A DNA stretch of 64,000 nt from Myrica gale (taxonomy: Eukaryota; Streptophyta; Magnoliopsida; Fagales; Myricaceae), in the NCBI GenBank assembly GCA_963930655.1, contig OZ005611.1:17781001-17845000 (forward strand), written 5' to 3'. The notes under the pieces were generated by a model. The model ran no database searches, was not told where the DNA came from, and was given only the letters and a program-made list of their open reading frames with translations. A program made the position numbers and the translations under genes. Position 1 is the first letter of the stretch; every line of letters begins with the position of its first letter. Below are positions 10,794-20,725 of this stretch, piece by piece.

Positions 10794-11960
10794 TGTTAGC
10801 CCAAGGTGGATCTTGACTTATCTAACTCAATTTTGATGATCACAAATAAGAAAATAGCTTTGGACTATTTTTAGAATTTGTGGTTGTCAATCTACTATTC
10901 AATCGTGAGTACTCAATTGTATTTATATTTCTCTTTTATTATTTATGCCATAAATTAGATTTAAACATCATGGCTTGCACCTAAACTATGATATTTTTAA
11001 TTGTACGAGTTTTAATGTTAAAATGGAAGAGATTGCACATCAAAAACACTGAAAAAATCCAACTGCCAAGATGGTGTCGACACATAGCATAGAAGATATA
11101 CAACCATTTTGATGGTGTCGACACATGGGAAGCACAGTGTAGACACATATGAAGATGGTGTCAACACATAGTGAAGGAAGTGTTGACACATGCCACAGGC
11201 ACCTGCGAGCAAGTTCTAGACTTGATGAAGGTGTCGACACATGTTGCAGGAGCTTTGTTTTCAAAAACGATGCCTCAGCTTACGAATCTAGACGTTGTGG
11301 CATTTAGTACACCTCTCCAACATTCCAAAAATGTCCTTAAGACCCCTCATGACTGAAGACCTATAGAGGGAACCTTATGGAGAGAGAAAAGTGGACTTTT
11401 GCAACACTTTTACCTCTTTACATCATTATTGTCGATCTAGCCTCCAAAATGTGAAAGAAAGGTGCAAAAGACAATGGTTGCACGTTTTCTAACAAATCTG
11501 ATATCTCATTGTTGTCATCATCATCAGATCTTGTCTTGTAGCCATTTTTGAGCTTTGTTTTGCTGATTTGGCTTGGAGAGCTATTGTTTATTCATTCCTA
11601 TCATTAAACTTTGAAAACCCTTTGAGTGTGGGATACACTTGGGCCTACCCATGAGGAAAGAAGAAACATCATAGGTTTTGAGATTTTTGACGAGTTGAAG
11701 AGTGAGCTGGAAAAAAATCTTGTAATGGTTACTTAGCAGCCGGAAGCTAAGGAATGCAATAGGCTTGGGGGTGGACATTGACAAGTCTTGGCCGAACCAC
11801 CTAAAAATAGCGGTGTTATCTCTCTTCCCTACTCTTTACATTATCACTATTATACATTTATCATATTTAGCTATAGCTTCAAACATATTTAGATGCCCAT
11901 TTTTATTCGTTAAAAAGGATTTTTTTTTAAAAAAATTAGATACCCTAATATTGAAGAAAA
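10794..11960 (+). repeat. 3' LTR of copia element 1, right end truncated
   Basis: Starts TGTTAGCCCAAGG directly after the purine tract. Near 11795 it contains GCCGAACCACCTAAAAAT, the reverse complement of the matching stretch near 39975 in the element 2 LTR. The expected last 60 bp or so are not recognisable, and LINE-like sequence begins by about 11965. U3 carries a GTGTCGACAC cluster. Confidence 0.75.
11074..11240. promoter_or_regulatory. GTGTCGACAC palindrome cluster in U3 of element 1
   Basis: Six copies start at 11074, 11115, 11137 (GTGTAGACAC), 11158 (GTGTCAACAC), 11180 (GTGTTGACAC) and 11231; three are exact. Spacings are 41, 22, 21, 22 and 51 bp. The first copy is 280 bp from the LTR start. 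The equivalent cluster in the element 2 LTR starts 279 bp from its LTR start. A regulatory role is inference. Confidence 0.6.
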
Positions 11961-11964
11961 TGAG

Positions 11965-13077
11965 GTATATACAACGATCCGGTCCTTGTGAGCCTCTGAG
12001 CAAAATGCTCTCTCCTCTCCTATCAACGTGAATGGCCTGTGCTTCGAGCATCTTGTTTCTCCTCTCCCTTCCCCATATTCTTTCCTCAAACTGGGTTGCG
12101 GTATTGCGCCGTTTTTTGTTCCTTTACCAGCCTAGGTTCATTTTAGTGTGACTTGTTGTGGCCTACCTTACCAGACTAGGGCTGTTGGGGTGCGTCGTCT
12201 CTTTTGCCTCCTTTACCAGCCTAGAGATTTTGTTTTTGCTGCTGTTTAAGTGGAGAAGCAATATGGATGAGATTATCGAGAAGACAAAGGCACTATCCTG
12301 GAACGATCTCTCGAGTTTCCTGAAGCCAAATCTGAGCAGGGCTAAACAAATTTGTCAGGTATCCTTGGTTGGCAGATTAGTTTCCAAGAAGATCTATCTG
12401 TCCCATATTATACATCCAATTATTCGGACTGGCTGGAGATTTATTTATGAGTTGAAGATTGAGGACGCAGGGCCTAATCGATTTCTCTTTACCTTTACAT
12501 CGGTAGAAGACAAGGAGCGCGTCTTCTCACAGGGGCCGTGGAATTTTAAAGGTTATTATATGATCTTGAAAGAGTGGAATCCTAAGGAAACTATTGAAGA
12601 AGTTGATTTATCTACGGTGGAGTTCTGGGTGCAGATTCATGGATTGACATTGGAGATTGTGGATGATGCAAATGCAATATTGATTGGCTGTAAGTTGGGT
12701 GAGGTCTTGGAGTTGGATGACATCGAAGAACATAAGTCCTTCATCAGACTTAGATTCGGTTCAACTGTTATAAACCTCTTGAGCCGGGGTTCCAATATTT
12801 TCGTGAAGTTGGTGACTCTCTATGGATTGGTTTTAAGTATGAACGCCTCTCCTCGTTCTGCTTCCATTGCGGCCTCATTAATCATACCATTGGTGCTTGT
12901 AATCAGAACCCTGCTCATCCACAAATTTTTGCTCTTACGAAAAAACTAAAAGGTTTTCCCTCGATTGGGCAGACTGTGGATTGGAGGTATGGGGAGTTTC
13001 AAGGGGTGCAATCAATGGAAGGTAGGTGGAAGGCAAATCAAGACCAGCATCTTCCTCCAGGGACACTAGATGGCTGA
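11965..13077 (+). pseudogene. LINE ORF1 remnant (second LINE), frameshifted
   Basis: The coding start is best placed at the ATG at 12263 (MDEIIEKTKALSWNDLSSF), because the upstream frame is pyrimidine-rich UTR. The DUF4283-like part includes FTFTSVEDKERVFSQGPWNFKGY and EFWVQIHGLTLEI. A frameshift near 12770 moves the knuckle CFHCGLINHTIGAC (about 12858-12900) to another frame. The protein differs strongly from the ORF1 at 943, so this is another family. It ends where copia sequence on the other strand begins, near 13080. Confidence 0.75.
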
Positions 13078-13109
13078 CAGCCACCACCAGCACCAATGGT
13101 ATAAAGAAT

Positions 13110-15129
13110 AAGTAAATAAACGCAGTAAATAAACCCATGTAGTGCGTGAATAATCATCGACAATAGTTAAAAAATAATGGGCACCAGAAAGAGAGGAAGT
13201 GGAATAGCCACCCCAAATATCACAATATATGCGATCAAAACAAGACATGCTTTTATTCAAATTAAGAGAAAAAGGTAAACACATATGTTTTGCTCTAGAA
13301 CAAACATCACAATGGAAAGTAGTATTGGAAACATTCAAAGTTTTGGGAAAGAAGGGTGACCTAGGCGAGCATGCCATAAAGGAAGAGTTGAAACACCACA
13401 AGATTGAAAAGCAGAGGTGATGCAAGGTTTGTAATAATAGAGTCCACCACGAACTTCACTAGTTCCAATCAGCCTCTTCGTTATAAGGTCCTGAAAAACA
13501 CAAAAAATGAGAAAAAATGGCAAAACAATCAAGGGCAGAGGTAATTTTACTGATAGACAAGAGATTGAATTTAAATTGAGGAACAAAGAGAACATTATCA
13601 AGAGTGAGTGTAGGACATAAATTAACGATGCCTGAGTGCGTAATAGAGACGGTCTCACCATTCGGTAATTCGATGGGACACGAATTAGCAAGAGGTGTAA
13701 TATTGTTGAGATTAGTGGTGTGTGAAAGCATGTGATCTGAGGCTCCAGAGTCAATTACCCATTTGTCATCTGGAATAAGAGAAACAGAATTACAAGAGGG
13801 GTTACCAGCAAAATTGAACGAATGGTTGACTGGGAGGGTAGTTTTGGAATTTAGAAATTCCATTAGTTGCTGCATTTGGGCATTCGAAAGCCCTGGAGTA
13901 TCGTGAGATACAACAACGCCATTATCGATAGAAGGAAAGCTGGACGCTGTGACCTAATGAGTCGCCGGAGCTGGAGGACCATCGGAGTGACGGGTCTGTG
14001 GTCGAGAGGAAACCCATGGAGGCACTAGCAGGTCTCCTGCCAGTGGCCATCCCAATGGCAGTGGGTGCATTTGGGGGGCCTCTGCCTCTGCCGCGAGGGT
14101 TCGGTGAACAGAAGGGAGGCCGGTTAAGAGCCATGGTAGTGGCTTCTAGTGGATGGGAAGGGAGATGAAGCAGGTGTGCTTTTCTACTTGATTGAGGATG
14201 GAGTAAATTTTTGACAGGTGAGGCAACGGATCTGTTGCGAGAAGTTTGCTGCGAATGGGTCCATAGGATTCGTGAAGACCCATGAGAAACTGGAAGATGC
14301 GTTCAGTATCAAGTAGTGATTGAGTATCTTTGAGAGCCCCGCAGGTGCAAGAATGAAGAGGTTGAAGAACGGTGAGTTCATCCCAGTAGGATTTGAGGGC
14401 AGTGAAGTAGGTAGAGAAAGATTTGGTGTTCTGGGTGAGAGTGGAGATGTTACGATGAAGTTAGAAAATGCGGGGATTGTTGGATTGGGAGAATCGTTCA
14501 TGGAGATCGAGCCTAACATTACGAGGATTGTCAGGATATATAAGGTTGTCAACAATGGATTTGTCTATGGAATTGACGATCCATGACAAAACCATGTCAT
14601 TGCAACGTTCCCACAGTGGAATGTCAGCCGGAGAGATTGGTTTGGGGAGGGAACCATCGACAAAGCCGAGCTTATGTTTGGCATTTAACGCCATTTTCAT
14701 GGCTCGGTGCCATTTGAGATAATTATCTCCATTGAGAAGAGACGAGACCAAAATGGCTCCTGGATAATCTGAGGAATGGAGAAAATAGGGAGAGCTGATG
14801 TCCAGTTGATTTTTGGGCGGTGGCAGAGTAACCTCTGGATTGGAAGGTGGGATCAATTTCTGGAGTGGAGATGGGTTCAGCTTGAGACATGGTGAGGAAA
14901 AAAAATGATTATGGCTCTGATACCATATTACGTTTTGCACAGTAGTCGACAAAAGATGGTGAATTTGCTTCTCTTAGAATATTCGGATGAGAGAAAACAT
15001 GTGTGTGCTTTACATATGTAGGAAGATTGTTCCCATATCGGTGAGTATAAAGAAGTAAAGAATCGTGCTATAGACGATCTATACAAAATTTACTAAGAAA
15101 TTCAAATTATGACCGTTGTACATTTGATA
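13110..15129 (-). mobile_element. copia fragment: LTR, PBS, gag, protease, integrase N-terminus
   Basis: Third copia family, 5' half only. The primer-binding site TGGTATCAGAGCC (initiator tRNA-Met) is at 14912-14924 on the minus strand. The gag ATG at 14890 is followed by an early frameshift. The gag core (YLKWHRAMKMALNAKHKLGF, later FQFLMGLHESYGPIRSKLL) ends near 14250; I see no CCHC knuckle. The protease motif WVIDSGASDHM lies near 13750, and pre-integrase plus the integrase start (CDVCSRAKH, DDYSRTTWVYLL) at 13480-13115. The element stops there; RT and RNase H are missing. The LTR is about 200 bp (14926-15129), with an uncertain outer end. Confidence 0.8.
14912..14924 (-). other. primer-binding site, initiator tRNA-Met type
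   Basis: TGGTATCAGAGCC on the minus strand matches the common plant retrotransposon PBS. It sits 22 bases upstream of the gag ATG. Confidence 0.8.
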
Positions 15130-15840
15130 CGATGAGCTCTGGAAGAAACTTTGGCGGGTTAAGCTCCAAGACCAGCTTAAACTCCTCATCTGGAAATTGG
15201 CATGGAATCTCCTCCCCTGCCGTGTGAATCTTAATCAATCTCTTGTTTTAGGGCCTATGCATCTGCCCTGTGCTTTGTGTGAGTTAGAGGAGGAATCTCT
15301 CCAGCATTTCTTTTTCTATTGTCTCCTGGCTATGATTGTGTGGCGTGAATCTCCCTAGGGCATACAGACACAACGGCTCAGGGATTGCAGTATTAGTGAG
15401 TGAATCTATTTTAATGGATGTTATTTGGTTCTCCCGTAACCAAATAGTCCATCATGGCAAAAGGGAGGCCTGTGAAATTACCACCCGACGTATACAGCGT
15501 TTGTACGGGAAACATTTGTTGGCTTGGTCTGCTTTGAAGGGGATAACTTGCAGGTATGCAGTGCTCTCAGCAACCCGAACTTCATTTCGGATTGGAATAT
15601 TGCCCCTATTATCATGGATATTAAAACCTTGTCGGCGGCTCATGTTAGTTGGAAGGTGTCCAACGTTGAGCGGGGTGCAAATTTGTTAGCTCACAATATT
15701 GCCAAGTGGGCTGTGTTAGAGAACTGTGTAGGAAATATCCCCTCGCGTTGTATTCCCCCTGAGATTCTGAACTCTGATAACCCCCTTTCCCCCCTGATTT
15801 GCCCCGTTTGGTGGAATGGATGTTTGCTTAGAAAAAAAAA
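15130..15840 (+). pseudogene. LINE 3' end: zf-RVT and RNase H remnant with A-tract
   Basis: Starts DELWKKLWRVKLQDQLKLLIWK, a zf-RVT segment with CALC, then breaks after about 15345. An RNase H tail follows at about 15524-15835 (FEGDNLQVCSAL...VSWKVSNVERGANLLAHNIAKW), the usual C-terminus of one plant LINE group. An A-tract ends it at 15831-15840. It may be the far end of the LINE whose ORF1 is at 11965-13077, with ORF2 lost around the copia insertion. That link is inference. Confidence 0.7.
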
Positions 15841-16993
15841 TTACCACATCGGCACATGCAAACAATACTCATTATTCTAGGATTCAGGTCCCAATCAAAA
15901 AGTTGATTCGGCAATAACACAACCATTTTCCTTCGGATGTGGAAGGAAAACTTAAAACATTTCCTGGAGCTAAGTGGAGCCTGCACGAAAGAGTCAGATG
16001 GTACATTATTACTTCACTTGGAGCAGTTGGGCCATTCGAGACAGCCAAATCCTGGCCATACTTGTCCAGAATAGAACAAATACAAAACCAGTAGCTGGAA
16101 CAACAAATGGAGGCCACTGCGACTTGAACCAAAGAACCACATGTTCATCAACGATAAACCTTCTTGGAGAAGCTTTAAGAAGCCTTCTTTTCTTTGTACC
16201 TTCTGGCAAATATAATATACACAAACATATTTAAGAAGCTGAGACCAGCCAAAAGCCAGAAGAAATAGTCGAGATGGCCTTCATTCAGGTTGTCTGGTAT
16301 CCATCCGACATTCCCCTCTTCGGTTGTAATGTAAGTTACAATAGTCAAAATCAAAGAGCTTAAGTAATTCCCCAACGATTTTGTTAGAAGTGACAGTGCA
16401 CTGCATAAACTACGCATGGCATCTGGTGCTTGCTCATAGAAGAACTCGTGCTGTCCAGTGAATGTAAATACCTCTGCAGCACCCAACATGAAGTATTGGG
16501 GAATCTGCCAGAGTATACTAAGGGGTACAACAACTTGTAATCGACTAAACCATACTCTTTTGCAACTTGTAATCGCTTAATCTCGACCAAAGCAGCTGCT
16601 GACATGCAAAGGACTGACACCATGAGGCCAATTCCCATCCTTTGCAACTCTGAAAAGCCTTTCACTTTGCCTGTAAACCTCCTTGCAATAGGGACAATTA
16701 CCGTCATAGATAGGGACCCAGATAATAACACTTATAATGTCAAAACTCGAGAGCGAGGCAGCAGGAATTGTGAAAGACCCTATAGTCCTGTCCATCATCT
16801 TCCCCTGTTCCACAAATAATGATGACATTTGCGCATAAACAGCATCAAAGACAATTCCGGACGCCCAGATTGGAAACATGCGGATCAAAATCTTCAATTC
16901 CTCCACCTGTGTCACAGTGCAAAGCCTACAGGGATTGAAGAAGTTAGCACTTTTGATGTCGGCATCTGAGACCACAACAGCTTTGTCAAGACA

Positions 16994-16998
16994 CCTGC
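16994..16998. repeat. 5-bp duplication of the chromovirus, left copy
   Basis: CCTGC at 16994-16998 matches CCTGC at 19054-19058. On the gene strand it reads GCAGG, which is the 3' splice site (CAG followed by G) of pseudogene exon 5. Confidence 0.9.
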
Positions 16999-17428
16999 TG
17001 ATAGGCCACGGCAGTCAACAAGGGCCAAAAGGACGAATCCCAAATACCTGGGATAACGAAGGACGTGGGATGATCGTGGGAAGGAGGCAACGTACGCAGC
17101 GGAGAAGTAGGGGCACGTAAAGAACGAGAAGAAGTGTACTGGGTAGACGGGGTCATTAGCCGTTGCGAGAATTAGGCCATATTTAATTAATTCTGTTAGT
17201 TGTTTTGTTACGTGAACTGCATGTTTATTTCTACGTGTTTACGTGTGTTAAAGTTCAGTTTAATAGTTAAACTGCTTCCTTGTAATTCGGTACAATGCTT
17301 GCTTACTTAAGCAGCCGAAGGTTATCATTTAATGGCAAGTAAGTATTTGTTATTCAATCTGTGGTACTTTTCCCACCCGAAGGGAAATACTTTTACGTAG
17401 CTGTTATTACTCTGTTTGGGACCTAACA
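16999..17428 (+). repeat. 5' LTR of mini-chromovirus
   Basis: TGATAGGCCACG...GACCTAACA, 430 bp. It is directly followed by TTGGTATCAGAGCC, the PBS. Confidence 0.95.
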
Positions 17429-17451
17429 TTGGTATCAGAGCCATCGTTGCT

Positions 17452-18681
17452 ATGGGAACCAATAAAGAGCGTATCGAACTATTGGAAGCTGTGCTCGGTG
17501 AAGTGCAAGATGGGCTACACCGAATGGAGATTGGCATGGCGGACAGGCTGCGGCATTTGGAAGAGACCCTTAACCGTCTCTCTGATGTACTCCTTGCATA
17601 TCAGAAGCCTTCAAATCATGGTAACCAAAATCGTGAAGGCAATGAGGGACGGCTGGTCGTATCCTCCAAAACGGAAAAACTGGAGGTTCCTCGATTCTCC
17701 GGAGATGACCCGACGGAGTGGTTCAATCGTGTGAACCAATTCTTTGAATTCCAAAACACTTCCGATAACCAGTAGGTTTCTTTAGCCTCTTACCACTTGG
17801 AAGGAGAGGCCAACCAATGGTGGCAATGGATCCGCAGGACGTTCCAAGACGAAGGACGAGTTCTCTCATGGGCAGATTTTGAAGACGAGCTTTGGGCTCG
17901 CTTCGGACCTTCGGAGTGCGAGGATTTCGATGAAGCCCTTTCGAGAGTCAGACAAACTGGGTCCGTGTGTGAATACCAGAAGGAATTTGAACGCTTGGGC
18001 AACCGTGTGAGGGGCTGGACACAAAAAGCTCTTGTGGGAACTTTCATGGGCGGTTTACGAACGGAAATCTCGGACGGGATTCGAATGTTTAAACCTCAAA
18101 CATTGAAAGATGCCATCAGCTTCGCGCGCATGAGAGATGATCAGCTAAGCCCTCCACCTCCAGTGCGAGCTCCCCTAGCTCTACCTCCAGTTAACCGAAC
18201 ATCACCAATAACACCGGCCGCCCCTATTAGACGCTTGAGTTGGGAAGAAATGCAGCGTAAGCGACTTCAAGGCCTGTGTTTTAATTGTAATGAGCATTTT
18301 ACTGCAGGACATAAATGTCAAGGACCCCGAATCCTCATGTTGGAAGGTCACGATGGCGAAAACGGCACTTGTGACACCGTAAACGAAGAAACACAGCAGA
18401 CAACATTGCCACCAGTCTCCGATGAAAGAGTGGTCGAACTCGAACCACAATTAATTCTGGACAACCGCTGGGTCAAACAGGGAGGTCAGCTGGTTGAAGA
18501 GAGCCTAGTGCAATGGAAGCATCGACCACCGGAAGACGCCACTTGGGAACAAACAAAGAAACTGCTGAGTGAATTCTCACCGACGATCCTTGAGGACAAG
18601 GATCCACTAAACGGGGGGAGTATTGATAGGCCACGACAGTCAACAAGGGCCAAAAGGACGAATCCCAAATACCCGGGATAA
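17452..18681 (+). CDS. gag-chromodomain fusion with one internal TAG
   Basis: A single frame of 410 codons from the ATG at 17452, broken only by TAG at 17773-17775 between DNQ and VSLAS (related proteins usually have Lys there). Order: a coiled-coil-like start, the gag core (DDPTEWFNRVNQFFEF; YHLEGEANQWWQWI) at about residues 80-240, a Pro-rich linker, then a CCHC knuckle CFNCNEHFTAGHKC at about 276-289. After about 45 residues it passes straight to a chromodomain, ILDNRWVKQGGQLVEESLVQW...PPEDATWE, about residues 335-375. The C-terminus extends 19 codons into the 3' LTR. Gag packages RNA; chromodomains in this group steer integration to chromatin. All enzyme domains were removed in frame. Confidence 0.85.
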
Positions 18682-19053
18682 CGAAGGACGTGGGATGATC
18701 GTGGGAAGGAGGCAACGTACGCAGCGGAGAAGCAGGGTCACGTAAAGAACGAGAAGAAGTGTACTGGGTAGACGGGGTCATTAGCCGTTGCGAGAATTAG
18801 GCCATATTTAATTAATTCTGTTAGTTGTTTTGTTACGTGAACTGCATGTTTATTTCTACGTGTTTACGTGTGTTAAAGTTCAGTTTAATAGTTAAACCGT
18901 TTCCTTGTAATTCGGTACAATGCTTGCTTACTTAAGCAGCCGAAGGTTATCATTTAATGGCAAGTAAGTATTTGTTATTCACTCTGTGGTACTTTTCCCA
19001 CCCGAAAGGAAATACTTTTACGTAGCTGTTATTACTCTGTTTGGGACCTAACA
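18624..19053 (+). repeat. 3' LTR of mini-chromovirus
   Basis: 430 bp with about 8 differences from the 5' LTR. The gag-chromodomain frame stops at 18681, inside this LTR. Confidence 0.95.
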
Positions 19054-20725
19054 CCTGCAAAGAAGGTAAAAAGAAAGGAAAAAAGGTGGTAAAACTGTCA
19101 GGTTCACGAAATTACAATCTAACACTTGATAATTCTGAGAGGAACACTAAATCTTTAATCAGATGCAACTATACAGAAGTGAAGAACAGAGTCTACAATA
19201 TATACTCTCAAAATATCAATCCGTCATCTTTTTGTTCAAAAATTGAAAACTGCTATCATTTCTTCCATTTAATTGAAAACAGCTATCATGTTTACATTTA
19301 GTAGTTGTCATTAGTTGTCTTTGTTTCCTTTTTTTGGTTTTTGATTAATCTCAAGAAGAATCCTTTATGCCAAAATATGTGTGTTTTATGATGATCATGG
19401 AAAACCAATAAGACCATTAGCTATACTCACGGTCGTGAAGAAAAGGATTTTACTTCCAGTCATGACTGTGTTCCAGTTTACGACTTCCTTCAATGGTAGA
19501 GCTTATGCCCTGGGTTTCATAGAGGAGACTAGTATCTTCTGGGACCTCCAACTTTTGCTTGTGAAATGATGCAACAAAGACTTGAAAAATTCTCGTAAGA
19601 GGACTTCCCCCTGGTCTCTGTAATCTATAGAATTATGTGCCTGAAAAAAAGATTGCAATACCAATGGCCATAACCAAAGTAGGAACCCCATATCCAAGAC
19701 TCCAGCCAACATCTTCTTGAATCAGCACCACTAGACTCGTTGATATAAAAGCACCATTGTTGTTGGCGAAGTAGAACCAATTGAAGAAGGATCCCTTCTT
19801 TCCTTTTTCCCTAGGATCAATATCATCAAACTGATCTGCCCCAAAGGGCCAAATACATGGTTTGATCCCACCAGTCCCCAGTGCAACCAAATAGAGTCCA
19901 GTGAAGAATACTGCATACTGAGCTGTAGTAGCTGAAGGGCAAACCGAATTCACACATTCTGCAGGCTGTAGTGCGGGAATTGATGCACAGAGAGTCGACG
20001 TCCCCATTCCCTGTGAAAAGTATAAGTGAACCAAGATTTCAAAATTTCATACCCTATGACAGAAGCAGCCGATAGAGATTAAAATGCCCTATGACAGACT
20101 GACATGCACTATCCTAATCTACAGCAATCGAAGAAAACCCTGAAATACATCTCCGATGACCTCTTTTAGAACGGAGCACCTCGGAGACAAAAGTTCATGG
20201 AAGGAATTGAGATCAAAGTGTAGTAGGATGCCTTGATCACTACAGTTGGCTAACTATATGAAACGGGAAATGTTGGCATAAGGCTCTAGCTTTTCTGATT
20301 TTAGAGATTGTGGACATTTAAGTGATGTCATTCTCCGCACAGGAAAAGGAAAAAGATGATAACTTCAGCATATGCTTACTAGAAGGTAAATTGTGAAGAA
20401 AACAGTCATCGTCCAATATCTTCCCCAGTAAGCATCAGCTAAGATGCCTCCGACAAGAGTTATAAAATAACAAGTGCCTTGCCAGGTTGTGAAGTTTCTT
20501 GCAGCAGACACATTTCCTTCATGTAGCTTGCTAGTAAGATAAGTAACAAGATTAGAGGAAATCCAATAGAATGCCAAACGTTCACAACCTCCACTACCTG
20601 CGTTATAAGTTAGGACTGTTAAATATCAATTAATAACAGAAGTAGAACAGATAATTGGATACAGAAAAATACATACCCAGAATGAAGGGCCATGCTTTCC
20701 ACTTTCCAGTACTCTTCTTCAGAAC

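Larger units (their letters stand above)
1..11960 (+). mobile_element. Ty1/copia retrotransposon, Sirevirus-like, decayed and nested (element 1)
   Basis: The element enters the window inside gag and runs through pol to a 3' LTR at 10794. It is the same family as the minus-strand element at 39821-48822: matching zinc knuckles, protease, integrase and RT stretches, the same 3' non-coding block with its CAGGGGGAGC tract, and the same LTR start TGTTA(G/A)CCCAAGG. It is interrupted by a LINE (699-6157) and an inverted solo LTR (9209-10471). Every coding block has stops or frameshifts. The extra ORF that element 2 carries after pol is not seen here. Sirevirus-like is inferred from family resemblance; a tree of RT would settle it. 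Confidence 0.85.
16999..19053 (+). mobile_element. miniature Ty3/gypsy chromovirus (gag plus chromodomain only)
   Basis: A complete 2055-bp element: two 430-bp LTRs, a tRNA-Met type PBS at 17430, an internal gag-chromodomain frame, a purine tract ACGGGGGGAGTA at 18611-18622, and a 5-bp duplication CCTGC. By eye the LTRs differ at about 8 of 430 positions (about 98% identity), so this is a fairly recent insertion. Protease, RT, RNase H and integrase catalytic cores are all absent, so movement would need a helper element. It lies antisense to the NPF8 pseudogene. Confidence 0.95.

Noticed and set aside
17773..17775. Programmed stop-codon readthrough of gag in the mini-chromovirus
   Set aside because: The context (CAG TAG GTT) is not a known strong plant readthrough signal, and related proteins usually have Lys here; a point mutation is simpler.
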